From: Alcanivorax sp. 1008
GTDB lineage: Bacteria > Pseudomonadota > Gammaproteobacteria > Pseudomonadales > Alcanivoracaceae
DNA: 64,000 bases
NCBI RefSeq assembly: GCF_020667895.1
Contig: NZ_JAFMPS010000006.1
Span: 121,589 to 185,588 of the forward strand
Reading direction: 5' to 3'
In this document: positions 17,621 to 26,258 of the stretch, piece after piece
Layout of the letters: each line of letters begins with the position of its first letter
How positions within the stretch are numbered: the stretch's first letter is position 1
Translations under genes and position numbers: made by a program
The notes under the pieces: generated by a model
What the model was told of the DNA's origin: nothing
The model's database searches: none
What the model saw: only the letters and a program-made list of their open reading frames with translations

Positions 17621-18449
17621 TTTTTTGCTGTCCTGTAGCACTCTACTGCTGGCGCAGCCACTGCTGTCTTTACGCGGAGAGCCTGCGCCTGGCGCCTTGA
17701 TGATTGGCCAGGTTGAACCCGGCTCAAAAGTCTGGCTGGATGAGCGCCCTTTGCGCGTTAACGCCAGTGGCTACTTTTTATTTGGTTTTGGTCGTGATGC
17801 AGAGGGTGAATCATTGCTTCGCATCGAGGGTGATGCCGGGAGGCAGGAAAGTCTCATTACACTGAAGGCGCGAGACTGGAATATTCAGAGAGTGGAGGGA
17901 GTTCCTGCTCGTACCGTTACCCCGCCACCCGAAGCGTTAGAACGAATACGCACTGAAGCGGCGCTTGTTCGGGCAGCTCGGCAAACGGATTCGGACCTCG
18001 CCGAGTTCTCCGGGCAGTTTGTCTGGCCAGCCAGTGGAAGAATTAGTGGGGTCTACGGTAGTCAGCGTGTCTATAACGGTAACCCTGGCAATCCCCATTA
18101 CGGTGTCGATATTGCGGCGCCGACGGGAAGTCCAGTGGTGGCTCCTGCGGGGGGAGTGGTAACGCTGGTCCATCCGGAAATGTTCTATTCCGGTGGAACC
18201 CTTTTGCTTGATCACGGCATGGGGCTGTCATCGACCTTTATTCACCTGAACAAGGTTTTAGTCGAGGAAGGTCAGGTTGTTCGCCAGGGAGATCTGATTG
18301 CGGAAATTGGTGCTAGCGGCAGGGCGACCGGCCCGCATCTCGATTGGCGTCTGAACTGGTACCAGGAGCGTCTGGATCCACAGTGGTTTATGGGCGGGAT
18401 GCAGGACACCGAAGTAAGCGCGGGCGCGCCTATGATCGGCAGACCTTGA
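17592..18449 (+). CDS. M23 (LytM-type) peptidase, exported
   Basis: 285 residues from ATG 17592. A longer in-frame reading from 17523 only extends into the upstream gene. It has a signal peptide ([17 protein letters not shown]). An immunoglobulin-like N-terminal part (about 25-110) precedes a LytM domain (about 150-265) with HYGVDIAAP (H-x3-D zinc pair) and GPHLDWRLNW. The canonical second motif is HxH, whereas here it reads HLD. Related marine proteins often have HLDW, so aspartate may act as the ligand, or activity may be lost. It would cleave peptidoglycan cross-links or regulate amidases in the periplasm. Confidence 0.83.
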   Translation: MSMTRLLIASFLLSCSTLLLAQPLLSLRGEPAPGALMIGQVEPGSKVWLDERPLRVNASGYFLFGFGRDAEGESLLRIEGDAGRQESLITLKARDWNIQRVEGVPARTVTPPPEALERIRTEAALVRAARQTDSDLAEFSGQFVWPASGRISGVYGSQRVYNGNPGNPHYGVDIAAPTGSPVVAPAGGVVTLVHPEMFYSGGTLLLDHGMGLSSTFIHLNKVLVEEGQVVRQGDLIAEIGASGRATGPHLDWRLNWYQERLDPQWFMGGMQDTEVSAGAPMIGRP

Positions 18450-18463
18450 TTTTACTATCAGGT

Positions 18464-19696
18464 TCATAGAGGACGTGCTGTACCGCCCTCATCCAGAAGA
18501 ACAACTCGATTTCGGCCCAGTCCCTTGGCTTCGTATAGTGCTTCATCGGCCATCCTTATCAGCTCTGAAGTGTGGTGAATTTCCGGCCTCCACCCGGCCA
18601 CTCCGACGCTGATGGTAATTACGTTGCTATTACGCGACGCCTTGTGCTCAATACCTTGCTTTTCAATTCTGTCCCTCACGCGTTCCGCAAATACCAGCGC
18701 GTCATTCAGTCGTATGCCGTTCAGCGCGACCAAAAACTCTTCGCCGCCGTAGCGAGCGATAAAGTCTGCCTCACGCTGAATCATTGACTGAACGACGGTT
18801 GAAACTGTGCGCAGGCAGTCATCACCTGCCAGGTGGCCATAGCTGTCATTGTACTGCTTGAAAAAATCAATATCGAAAAGTAGAACATAGAGATTGCCGT
18901 CTTCCGTCTTGCGTTGCCGCTGGAGATTAATCTGTCGATTCAGGCGCTCTTCCATTCCTCGACGATTGACGGCGCCAGTGAGCGGGTCCTCTGTGGCTTG
19001 ATTCTCCAGAACCAGATTCGCTGAGTGTAGCTCGTTGCGATGCATGGCCAGAACGCGCTCGGCGAGGAAGTGTTTACGTTGAAGCTTTTCGAAATTGTAT
19101 TGGCCATAAAGACTTAGTACGCCACCGGCAAGAACGAAGAAAAACAGTACCAACGTCTCGGCTGGAGTGAGCTCGCTATACACAAGCATTGAGAAAATCA
19201 TCAATAACAGAATCAAGGCGCTATTAATCAGGCTCCAGCGAAAGGTAATTCGGAACAATGTGCCCATCAGTAATATCGCAAGCAGATTAAAAAGGTAGTA
19301 AGTGTAGGAGAGGCTATGACTGAGAGTAATGCTTAGGTAATTGTTGGTTATTGAAATGATGAGTGCGGTTAAACATACCGATGGCTGGATTATCCAGTCC
19401 GTCTGCTCTTGCCCGGCGAGCCACCAGGTAAGAGTGGAAGCCATAATCGCAATAAGGCGGGCTCTCCAGCTGTGCATGGCGCTGGCAGGGTCGATGAGTA
19501 CTTCGACCATGCTGCCACTAACTAGCAGTATCAAGACGATGACAAATGAAGATCTGATCAGTGTGCGGGTGAGGCCTAGCAGGTAAACCTGAAAGCCGCG
19601 CTCAAGGGGTGCCGGCAATCCCAGATGCCATGGCAGGCCTATGTCAGCGCCATTCGGAAGTGGTCGATCCGGCGGAGAGTGTCTGATGATGCTCAT
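18464..19696 (-). CDS. Membrane-bound GGDEF diguanylate cyclase
   Basis: 410 residues. About six membrane segments (about 45-210) without a recognised sensor domain are followed by a short coiled stretch (about 215-245) and a GGDEF domain. The active site is GGEEF in ARYGGEEFLVAL, with DIDFFKQYNDSYGHLAGDDCL for metal and substrate binding. An RxxD inhibitory site (READ) lies five residues before GGEEF. It is expected to make c-di-GMP. It faces the M23 peptidase gene with 14 bases between stops. The promoter would lie in the 300-base gap before cqsA. Confidence 0.88.
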   Translation of the reverse strand: MSIIRHSPPDRPLPNGADIGLPWHLGLPAPLERGFQVYLLGLTRTLIRSSFVIVLILLVSGSMVEVLIDPASAMHSWRARLIAIMASTLTWWLAGQEQTDWIIQPSVCLTALIISITNNYLSITLSHSLSYTYYLFNLLAILLMGTLFRITFRWSLINSALILLLMIFSMLVYSELTPAETLVLFFFVLAGGVLSLYGQYNFEKLQRKHFLAERVLAMHRNELHSANLVLENQATEDPLTGAVNRRGMEERLNRQINLQRQRKTEDGNLYVLLFDIDFFKQYNDSYGHLAGDDCLRTVSTVVQSMIQREADFIARYGGEEFLVALNGIRLNDALVFAERVRDRIEKQGIEHKASRNSNVITISVGVAGWRPEIHHTSELIRMADEALYEAKGLGRNRVVLLDEGGTARPL

Positions 19697-19994
19697 TGCG
19701 CCTTTCCTTGTGCGGTTCTAAACCGGGCGGCAGTCCTGTGCACCCTTTTTATAGCATCACTATGCCATTAACTGCCAGCCTGCTTTTGTCATGATCATCA
19801 TCGCGCTTCAGGCGGGCGGTCAGGGCGAGATGATTTCTTTATGACATCTAAATAGTTCCAATAAGAAATCCATCTAATGCCAATTGCGAGCATCTTTTAT
19901 TCAGTATGAATAAATTCACTCAACATGCTGCCACATTATGCCGTGGGAAGAACCTTGTTCTTTGTTAAATCACACGAGAGGCGGAGTGACTGTT
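19697..19994. other. Intergenic region between the GGDEF gene and cqsA
   Basis: About 300 bases between divergent genes. The half nearest cqsA is AT-rich and holds the palindrome at 19896-19914. The cqsA ribosome-binding site (GGCGGAG) lies just before 19995. I see no small ORF or clear -35/-10 pair. Confidence 0.5.
19896..19914. promoter_or_regulatory. Perfect palindrome upstream of cqsA
   Basis: TTTATTCA, spacer GTA, TGAATAAA: eight-base arms matching exactly, 81 bases before the cqsA start. AT-rich dyads of this size commonly bind dimeric regulators. The protein that binds it is unknown. Confidence 0.42.
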
Positions 19995-21257
19995 ATGAAT
20001 AACCTTTTGCAGGTTGAGGACGACTCACGGAACGCACTGACAGCCAGGCAGTACCTTGATCAGCGTATAGATGAGTTCCGTGTTGATCGCTGGCAGAATG
20101 AGTGGCGTGGTCAGCATATTATGCGGGGGAGGTCTCCGGGTGCTAGCTCGGTCCGCCTGATCAGCAATGACTACCTTTCTATTGCCGGTCATCCGGAGAT
20201 TGTAAGCGCTCAGATAGATGCCCTGAAGGCGACATCCGAAAGTGTATTGATGTCCGGCGTATTTTTGCATGGGCAGACGCCACAGAAGCAACTTGAATGC
20301 AGGTTTGCTGATTGGGCTGGAATGCCGGAAGCGATTCTTTCGCAATCCGGCTACGCTGCCAACGTTGGCCTGCTTCAAGCAATTTCAGGCCCGGGTGTGC
20401 CGGTTTACATTGATATGCATGCGCACGCGTCGCTTTGGGATGGCATTCAAAGTGCTGGCGCAGAAGCTCATCCCTGGCGGCATAACGATATCTCCCACCT
20501 CAGACGTCAGATTACTGCTCATGGCCCTGGCGTTGTATGCGTCGACTCGGTTTACAGCACCAATGGCAGTGTATGCAAGCTGGCTGAGACCGTAGGAATG
20601 GCCAAGCTGATGGGGTGCCTTGTGATCGTTGATGAATCACATTCGCTCGGAACGCATGGCCCCAGCGGGGCAGGGATGGTGGCTGGTCAAGGCCTGACTG
20701 GTGATGTGGACTTTATTACCGCCAGCTTGGCCAAGGCATTTGCTGGTCGGGCAGGGCTTATAATGTGTCCTGTTGGGTTTAGTGACTATTTTTGGTTTAC
20801 TGCGCGGCCTGCAATTTTTAGCTCATGCTTGCTGCCCCACGAAATTTCGGCGCTTGATAAGACGCTGGATGTTGTCATCCGGGATGAATGGCGACGTGAG
20901 TCCTTGCACAAAAATGCGGATATTGTTCGTCGGGGGCTGGCTGATCTTGGCTATAACGTTGATGCCAGCAAGTCGCAGATCATTGCTTTGGAGTCTGGTC
21001 TGGAATACGACACCTTGTGTCTTCGTCAGGCTATGGAGGCTAATGACATATTTGGCTCCGTCTTTTGTGCTCCCGCGACACCAAAGAAGCGATCTTTGCT
21101 GAGGCTCAGCATTAACGCTTCTATGTCCATGAACGAAATCGGCAAACTGCTAAAGGCTTGCGAGGATGTTCGTGACCAGGTAGGTATGTGGGAGTGGAGT
21201 TCAACCCGACGCAAATCTGCTAGTGGCCAGACGACCATGTTGCGTACCATTTGTTAG
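19995..21257 (+). CDS. cqsA: CqsA-type alpha-hydroxyketone autoinducer synthase
   Basis: 420 residues from ATG 19995, preceded by GGCGGAG. An earlier in-frame ATG at 19938 adds a tail absent from the family. It is a PLP enzyme of the alpha-oxoamine synthase fold. It aligns closely with V. cholerae CqsA: LISNDYLSIAGHP, LSQSGYAANVGLLQ, HASLWDGIQSAGAEAHP, VDSVYSTNGS, VDESHSLGTHGPSGAG and the PLP lysine in TASLAKAFAGRAG (Lys247), then IFGSVFCAPAT. CqsA/LqsA join an acyl-CoA with an amino acid to make CAI-1- or LAI-1-like signals. The paired sensor and regulator lie just beyond on the other strand. The exact acyl chain cannot be predicted. Confidence 0.93.
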   Translation: MNNLLQVEDDSRNALTARQYLDQRIDEFRVDRWQNEWRGQHIMRGRSPGASSVRLISNDYLSIAGHPEIVSAQIDALKATSESVLMSGVFLHGQTPQKQLECRFADWAGMPEAILSQSGYAANVGLLQAISGPGVPVYIDMHAHASLWDGIQSAGAEAHPWRHNDISHLRRQITAHGPGVVCVDSVYSTNGSVCKLAETVGMAKLMGCLVIVDESHSLGTHGPSGAGMVAGQGLTGDVDFITASLAKAFAGRAGLIMCPVGFSDYFWFTARPAIFSSCLLPHEISALDKTLDVVIRDEWRRESLHKNADIVRRGLADLGYNVDASKSQIIALESGLEYDTLCLRQAMEANDIFGSVFCAPATPKKRSLLRLSINASMSMNEIGKLLKACEDVRDQVGMWEWSSTRRKSASGQTTMLRTIC

Positions 21258-21265
21258 TCAGGGGA

Positions 21266-21300
21266 GGGTAATCTTGCCTCCATATCTGGCGAGATTACCC
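21266..21300. terminator. Hairpin at the convergent cqsA / response-regulator ends
   Basis: GGGTAATCTTGCC and its near-complement (12 of 13) with a nine-base loop. It starts 8 bases after the cqsA stop and covers the response-regulator stop. There is no strong T-run, so termination strength is uncertain. Confidence 0.35.
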
Positions 21301-22302
21301 CTGCTGATCGATGGCCTTTAAGTGTGCGCTATAGCTTGACTCGCCCTCGCTGTATTCAATGTCAGCTGGCGGGTTTTCGACAAGTGTGTAGAGCCATGGC
21401 TTACTGCCTTGAAATGTGTGCGCCTTATGAACATATTCATTCCAGTCGAAAGAACCGGACTCGTCGTTTTCATCAGGTTGCTCGCATAGCCAGATAATAG
21501 ATCGATGGCTTTTCAAGCTGTTGATGACTTCCTGTGGAGGGTTGTATTTTCGTACAGAAAATATCTGCTCGTCGGCCTGAGACTCGGTTACCACGATCAG
21601 GCGATAAAGCTCTCCTTGGTGAGATACCATCAGAAAGCCATTCGGGTCTTCAACATAGTAATATTCAACAATGTCGTACTGCTGAATAAGGCTTTGGAAA
21701 AGGAAGATGAACTCATCTTCTAGCAGAAATTCTGGAGACTTCATTTCCAGAGTGCTCTGGATCAAAGATGAGATGTCTTCAAAGTGGCGTCGTTGAAGGT
21801 CATCGATTGTCTGGTTGATCTTGGCTTGAATCTGTGGGTCGTTTTTGGTCAGAAACCTGTCTATCAGTCCATCATTGAATGCCCTTACGGCAACTTTCTC
21901 ATCACCCACGCCGGTGAGCAGAACTTTTTTGACTCTCCGGCTATTAATGGCCTGACAGAAGTCCAGGCCACTCATTTCTGGCATGTCGTAATCAACAACA
22001 ACTACTGATATATCACTAAACCTGTCCGGGTTGCTGATTTCCTGCTCCACCAGAGCAAGATCAAGGCGTAAGGTGCCGCCCGGGCGGTGTTGAGCGCCAA
22101 GAAATGAGACGCAACGTTTGTCTAAAGGTGGTCGCGCTGCATTGTCATTGATAAATGACAATGCAGCGGACGTGCTGGAGAAGCAGCGCACAGCGAGCCT
22201 CTCTGATAGCAATAGGGTGAAGCTGTCCAGAAAGCGCTCGTTGTCATCCACGAATATTACGGTGGATGGGTGGTAGTAGGGGAGTATTCGTCTTGGCTTC
22301 AT
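21295..22302 (-). CDS. LqsR-like response regulator with uncharacterised output domain
   Basis: 335 residues from ATG 22302, overlapping the kinase stop (ATGA). The receiver has the acidic pair Asp19-Asp20, the phospho-acceptor Asp104 in VVVDYDMPEMSG, Thr130 and Lys153. Between the second strand and the Asp104 strand lies an insertion of roughly 40 residues (about 55-95), so the receiver is longer than usual. The rest (about 160-335) has no DNA-binding or enzymatic motif that I recognise, with YYYVEDPNGFLMVSH as a landmark. Pairing with a CqsS/LqsS-like kinase and CqsA suggests LqsR's role. This is inferred from context, not from close sequence identity. Confidence 0.8.
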   Translation of the reverse strand: MKPRRILPYYHPSTVIFVDDNERFLDSFTLLLSERLAVRCFSSTSAALSFINDNAARPPLDKRCVSFLGAQHRPGGTLRLDLALVEQEISNPDRFSDISVVVVDYDMPEMSGLDFCQAINSRRVKKVLLTGVGDEKVAVRAFNDGLIDRFLTKNDPQIQAKINQTIDDLQRRHFEDISSLIQSTLEMKSPEFLLEDEFIFLFQSLIQQYDIVEYYYVEDPNGFLMVSHQGELYRLIVVTESQADEQIFSVRKYNPPQEVINSLKSHRSIIWLCEQPDENDESGSFDWNEYVHKAHTFQGSKPWLYTLVENPPADIEYSEGESSYSAHLKAIDQQG

Positions 22303-23615
22303 CGGTCCTGCTTCGGAAATGTTAGAATGAAATCCGCGTATTCGCTGAGGACGGATTGACAGGAAATCGAGCCATCCATGCTTTTCATGACGCGCTTGCA
22401 AAATGAAAGGCCAACACCCGAGCCCTCTTCGACTGATTTTGAGCTATAAAAATGCTCAAATAGATGACGCAAGTCATGATTGGCTATGCCAAGACCGGTA
22501 TCGCGTATGGAAATTATATTTTCCTCTCCCTCTGACCTGATGCTGATGGTGATATGACCTTTGCCGGCCTTTAGTACGCTATGCAATGCGTTTTTGAGCA
22601 GGTTGAAGATCGTATGTGTTACCAGCAGGGCTGAGCCGAGATAGACAAAGTCCCCTTCAGCCTGGAAATGGACCAGTTCTCGCTCCCGATTAGACTTGAA
22701 CGGGTAGCGAGCCAATGCCCCTTCGATGGTTTTGCTGGCGGAGTGCAGGCCACTATCGTCTGCCTTTAGTGACGTCTGGCCGGCACTTATTAGTAGCATG
22801 TCTATAATAATATTCGAGTAGTCGATTTCTTCGTCTATTCGCATAGCGGCGGAGTGGAGCTGGTCAACTCTTGATGCTCTTATTTCGCGCATCAGCAGCC
22901 CGGACTCCTGCGCCAGTCGGTAGCCATGAATAAGCTCTGGTAGATATTGATGGATGGCTCCGGCAGCCCCCTTCATGCCGAGTAGCGGTGTGCGTAGCTC
23001 ATGGGCGATATTTCTTCCCACGGAAGCGTAGGCATCCAGTTTCTCGTCTTTAACCATCTGTGCCGTGTAGTTGAATATGCTGCCCGCTATGACAACAAAC
23101 AGATATATGGGCAGCTGGGCAAAGTAGGCGTCCAGAACCGGAGGGCTATTAGTAGTAAGCCAGAATGCCAACCAGGCGAGGGCGGAGCCCCCTAGCGAGG
23201 TCAGCATTACCAGAAGCCAGTCATGCAGGGCGAGCACCAGTAAAAATAATGCGGCCATAGTCGACATGGCCCAGACCAAAGACATGTCATTGCGAAGGAG
23301 CATGTAGGTGAAGAAAAACGGCAGCGTGAAAACCATGGTCAGTAGCCAATAGGTGGCAAAATGGTCTTTAAGCTTTTTGGGCCAGAAGCGATGAAATACC
23401 AATGGCAGGCAGATTACGGTTCCTGCGAGCCGCAGCCAGAGGTTTTCGTAGGGTTGAGGGAAAAGGTCGTTCCAGATGAAGTAGTAAAGCGGAAAGCCGA
23501 TAACACCAAGCCACCCCACCATTGGCGCGTTGTAGCGTGAATAGTGCGCGCTTTCCTTTATCGCATACGACAGCCTTTGCAGAAACAAGCTGCCACCAGA
23601 AAAGCTCCGCTGCAT
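22299..23615 (-). CDS. cqsS: CqsS/LqsS-like autoinducer sensor histidine kinase
   Basis: 438 residues from ATG 23615, with GGAAAG close upstream. A TTG nine codons earlier is possible. Six membrane segments (about 30-185) match the CqsS sensor: VGWLGVIGFPLYYFIW, DLFPQPYENLWLR, and LPFFFTYMLLRNDMSLVWAMS. The kinase core follows with the phospho-histidine His205 in NIAHELRTPLLG, N box NLLKNALHS, DTGLGIA and GSGVGLSF. Unlike V. cholerae CqsS it lacks a fused receiver. The separate regulator gene overlaps its stop by four bases. It should sense a CqsA-made ketone and control phosphorylation of that regulator. Confidence 0.87.
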   Translation of the reverse strand: MQRSFSGGSLFLQRLSYAIKESAHYSRYNAPMVGWLGVIGFPLYYFIWNDLFPQPYENLWLRLAGTVICLPLVFHRFWPKKLKDHFATYWLLTMVFTLPFFFTYMLLRNDMSLVWAMSTMAALFLLVLALHDWLLVMLTSLGGSALAWLAFWLTTNSPPVLDAYFAQLPIYLFVVIAGSIFNYTAQMVKDEKLDAYASVGRNIAHELRTPLLGMKGAAGAIHQYLPELIHGYRLAQESGLLMREIRASRVDQLHSAAMRIDEEIDYSNIIIDMLLISAGQTSLKADDSGLHSASKTIEGALARYPFKSNRERELVHFQAEGDFVYLGSALLVTHTIFNLLKNALHSVLKAGKGHITISIRSEGEENIISIRDTGLGIANHDLRHLFEHFYSSKSVEEGSGVGLSFCKRVMKSMDGSISCQSVLSEYADFILTFPKQDR

Positions 23616-23678
23616 CAGCTTTCCACGAGGCGAAACTGGCAAGCCGATCGAGCGGCTGGATCCAGAGGGCTAAGCAGG

Positions 23679-24014
23679 TTAGTCCAGCAGACGCAGAAGA
23701 GCGTCGCGCTTGCCTTGCTCAAGCTTGCGGAAGGCCTGGAGCAAACGATGCTCGGCATCGTTACCAGCCTGAACCCGAGATACTTCCACAGCGCGCAGTT
23801 GAGGAGCGCTTGCCGGTGGGTTTTCGCTGATAGTTTCAATGACTTCACTCTCTGCAAGGCTGCGCTCCAGCCGGGCAACGATCTCGGAGTTCATGCTCCG
23901 GCGGCTGCGTCGGGCCACTTCGGCGATTTCCTGACGCATGCCCCCGGGCGGGCGAACAACGAACTTCTCTACTTCGGCTCTGGCTTCGCTAGCGGCTTTG
24001 TCGAAACGGATCAT
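23679..24014 (-). CDS. Arc-family ribbon-helix-helix DNA-binding protein
   Basis: 111 residues. Residues about 18-55 read FVVRPPGGMRQEIAEVARRSRRSMNSEIVARLERSL, in pieces the strand-helix-helix of Arc-type repressors (strand KFVVRPPG, then two helices with RSMNSEIV). The C-terminal half is helical and charged. Such proteins bind DNA as dimers and repress nearby genes. It lies just upstream of the sensor kinase in the same direction with a gap of 63 bases. Its target is unknown. It could be in the same transcript as the kinase. Confidence 0.75.
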   Translation of the reverse strand: MIRFDKAASEARAEVEKFVVRPPGGMRQEIAEVARRSRRSMNSEIVARLERSLAESEVIETISENPPASAPQLRAVEVSRVQAGNDAEHRLLQAFRKLEQGKRDALLRLLD

Positions 24015-24210
24015 GGCGAATCGTCCTTATCTGGGCATATGGCTTCGGCTGCCCGAGGTCGATGGGCTAGCTGGTACGTCAGTTAATACGCTCATCGGCA
24101 TGCGGGTCAATTATGTCAGATTGACATCAGTGGCGGCATAGCTCGCCTACGGGCCTCCAGATCATGGCATAATTCCCTCTGTTTATTTTAATGGCGGGGG
24201 CATTCAGGCT

Positions 24211-25161
24211 GTGAATGTAGGCAGGGTCGACCTTAACTTACTCAAGTATCTGGATGTGCTGCTGCGGGAGCAGAACGTGACCCGGGCGGCAGAGCAGTTG
24301 GGCATTACCCAGCCGGCGATGAGTAACGGGCTGAAGCGCCTGCGCGAGTTGTTCAATGACCCACTGCTGATTCGCACATCTGAAGGGATGACCGCCACGG
24401 AGAGGGCTCTGGAGCTTCAGCCGCTGGTTCGGCAAGTGTTGGCTCAGACAGAGTTGATGTTGACCCCTGACGAGCTATTCCGCCCATCTGACAGTCGCCG
24501 GGTGTTTCGGATTATGACTAGCGACTATGCGGAGGCTACTTTGGTGCCGCATATCGTCCGCCGCTTGCGGGCAGAGGCCCCCAATCTGGTGCTAGATTTT
24601 GTTACCCCCTCAGATGTCAGTTATACCGATATGGAACAGGGCCGGGTTGATATGGCGATTAACCGGTTCAATGAGATTCCTCAGTCTTTTCATCAAGTTA
24701 CCCTGTGGCGAGATTCATTTTCCTGTCTGCTGAATCGGGGCAACCCCACGGCCGCAGACTTTAATCTGGAAAGCTATCTGAGTGCCCAGCATATTTGGGT
24801 ATCAAAGACGGGCTTTGGTGTCGGTTTCGGTATGAACCCGGATAAGCTGGGCGGTCTGGGGTGGATTGATCAGGCTCTTATGCGCATCGGGCGCAGTCGT
24901 AAGATATCCATTTTTACGCGCCATTATCAGATGCCGGCGTTGCTGGCCATGAACAACGATCTGGTTGCTACCTTGCCGACTCGGGTGGCGAGAATGCAGG
25001 CAGAGAACTCCAGCCTGGTGATTAAGGAGCCGCCTTTTCAGATCCCGGAGTTCGAGCTGAAGATGGCTTGGTCCGCACTGCTTCATCACAACGCTGCCCA
25101 TCGCTGGTTGCGGAGGCTGATCCAGGAAGAGGCTGAACAGATAGCCGCACTGCCTATCTAA
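24211..25161 (+). CDS. LysR-family transcriptional regulator
   Basis: 316 residues with a GTG start at 24211. The N-terminal winged helix is typical (VDLNLLKYLDVLLREQNVTRAAEQLGITQPAMSNGLKRL, residues about 6-45, seen in overlapping pieces). The substrate-binding domain follows (about 90-300). Its target genes and ligand are not shown by the sequence. It is divergent from the Arc-type gene, with 196 bases between them, and faces the QueD-like gene. LysR proteins often control a divergent neighbour, which here would be the Arc-type gene. Confidence 0.87.
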   Translation: MNVGRVDLNLLKYLDVLLREQNVTRAAEQLGITQPAMSNGLKRLRELFNDPLLIRTSEGMTATERALELQPLVRQVLAQTELMLTPDELFRPSDSRRVFRIMTSDYAEATLVPHIVRRLRAEAPNLVLDFVTPSDVSYTDMEQGRVDMAINRFNEIPQSFHQVTLWRDSFSCLLNRGNPTAADFNLESYLSAQHIWVSKTGFGVGFGMNPDKLGGLGWIDQALMRIGRSRKISIFTRHYQMPALLAMNNDLVATLPTRVARMQAENSSLVIKEPPFQIPEFELKMAWSALLHHNAAHRWLRRLIQEEAEQIAALPI

Positions 25162-25178
25162 TCTGGTCTGTCGAGGGG

Positions 25179-26048
25179 TCAGACCCGCATCTGACCTGCT
25201 TCTGCAACGGCGCCTTTGCCGACGCCCTCGAAGGCACGGACGCGAAAGTGTTTGCCGGGGGCTTCACGGGTCAGCTCTTCGACGATGTGCTGGGCCAGCT
25301 GCTCCACGGTGGAGTCCGTATCGATCATGTAGCAGTGGTCCTCCGGGATAAGCAGTTCGAATAGCCCCTGAGCGCTTTCATAGCGGAATCGGTGGTGTGG
25401 CGATTCATCTATGTAGTAGGTGCCTTCCAGATCTTCCTGCGTGCCGATATAGATGTCCTCCCAGCGATCCGCCCAGAGTTTTTCCCAGTAGCGGCTGCGT
25501 CGGCCATTTTCGTGGATCTCGATTCTGGAACGATGGCCATGGGCAATGCGCTGACAGTTGCCATCATGCTTCTTGAGGCCGTGGGAGTAGTGGTAGAACG
25601 GGGAGGTGCCAAACTCTTCCTCGCGAAGGGTGAGCAGCACCTCGGTGACATTTGCCGGTAAAACCTCGCCAATGCGCTCGGTAAGTAGCAGTGACAGGTT
25701 GCCTTTGCTGATCTCCATGGCGGGCACCAGCAGAATACTAGACTCCGGAGCACGCATGCGGATATCGCCGCCCGGGTAGCGCCAGGTGATACTGATGCGT
25801 TCCTCGCCATCGGTGCCTTGGGTAAGCAGCTCATTTTCCACGGGGACCAGCAATCGGTGGTCGGCGCACTCATCCAACACACGCTTGATCTGCTTTTTGA
25901 TATGGCCGAAGTCGAACACCATGCTCTGGGCATCGAGGTCGCCAGATAGCTCAAGGTCCACAATCCATGACTCTCCAACCATGCCTCGCTTGGCATGAAG
26001 GTAAGAGAAATCGAGCACTGTCAGGTTTTCGACAAACAGGGTGGCCAT
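25179..26048 (-). CDS. Two-domain QueD-like (6-pyruvoyl-tetrahydropterin synthase family) protein
   Basis: 289 residues from ATG 26048 (MATLFVENL). An earlier start at 26087 is possible. There are two copies of the fold. The N-terminal copy has FSYLHAKRGMVGESWIVDLEL and FDFGHIKKQIK plus DHRLLVP, but its metal site is degraded (GESW in place of GHxH). The C-terminal copy keeps HYSHGLKKHDGNCQRIAHGHRSRIEI in pieces, with the zinc histidines and the catalytic cysteine. QueD makes 6-carboxytetrahydropterin for queuosine, and relatives act on other pterins. Twice the usual length of about 120 makes the substrate uncertain. Confidence 0.72.
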   Translation of the reverse strand: MATLFVENLTVLDFSYLHAKRGMVGESWIVDLELSGDLDAQSMVFDFGHIKKQIKRVLDECADHRLLVPVENELLTQGTDGEERISITWRYPGGDIRMRAPESSILLVPAMEISKGNLSLLLTERIGEVLPANVTEVLLTLREEEFGTSPFYHYSHGLKKHDGNCQRIAHGHRSRIEIHENGRRSRYWEKLWADRWEDIYIGTQEDLEGTYYIDESPHHRFRYESAQGLFELLIPEDHCYMIDTDSTVEQLAQHIVEELTREAPGKHFRVRAFEGVGKGAVAEAGQMRV

Positions 26049-26258
26049 GGTGATCCGTTTAGGTGGCTTGATAGCAACGGCAGCCATTATGACAGTTGAG
26101 CTGGCCGGTGCCAGCCGCCGAAGGCCTCAATTGCAGCGCAAAGTGTTGTCGTTGTGAACCGTGCCTCAGAGCGCCGCAGTACAACATCCCTGTTCTCGCT
26201 CTTTTATCGGTCACACCCGCCGGGGTATGCTGCGGGCTTCATGTTCAGGGTGCCAGTC

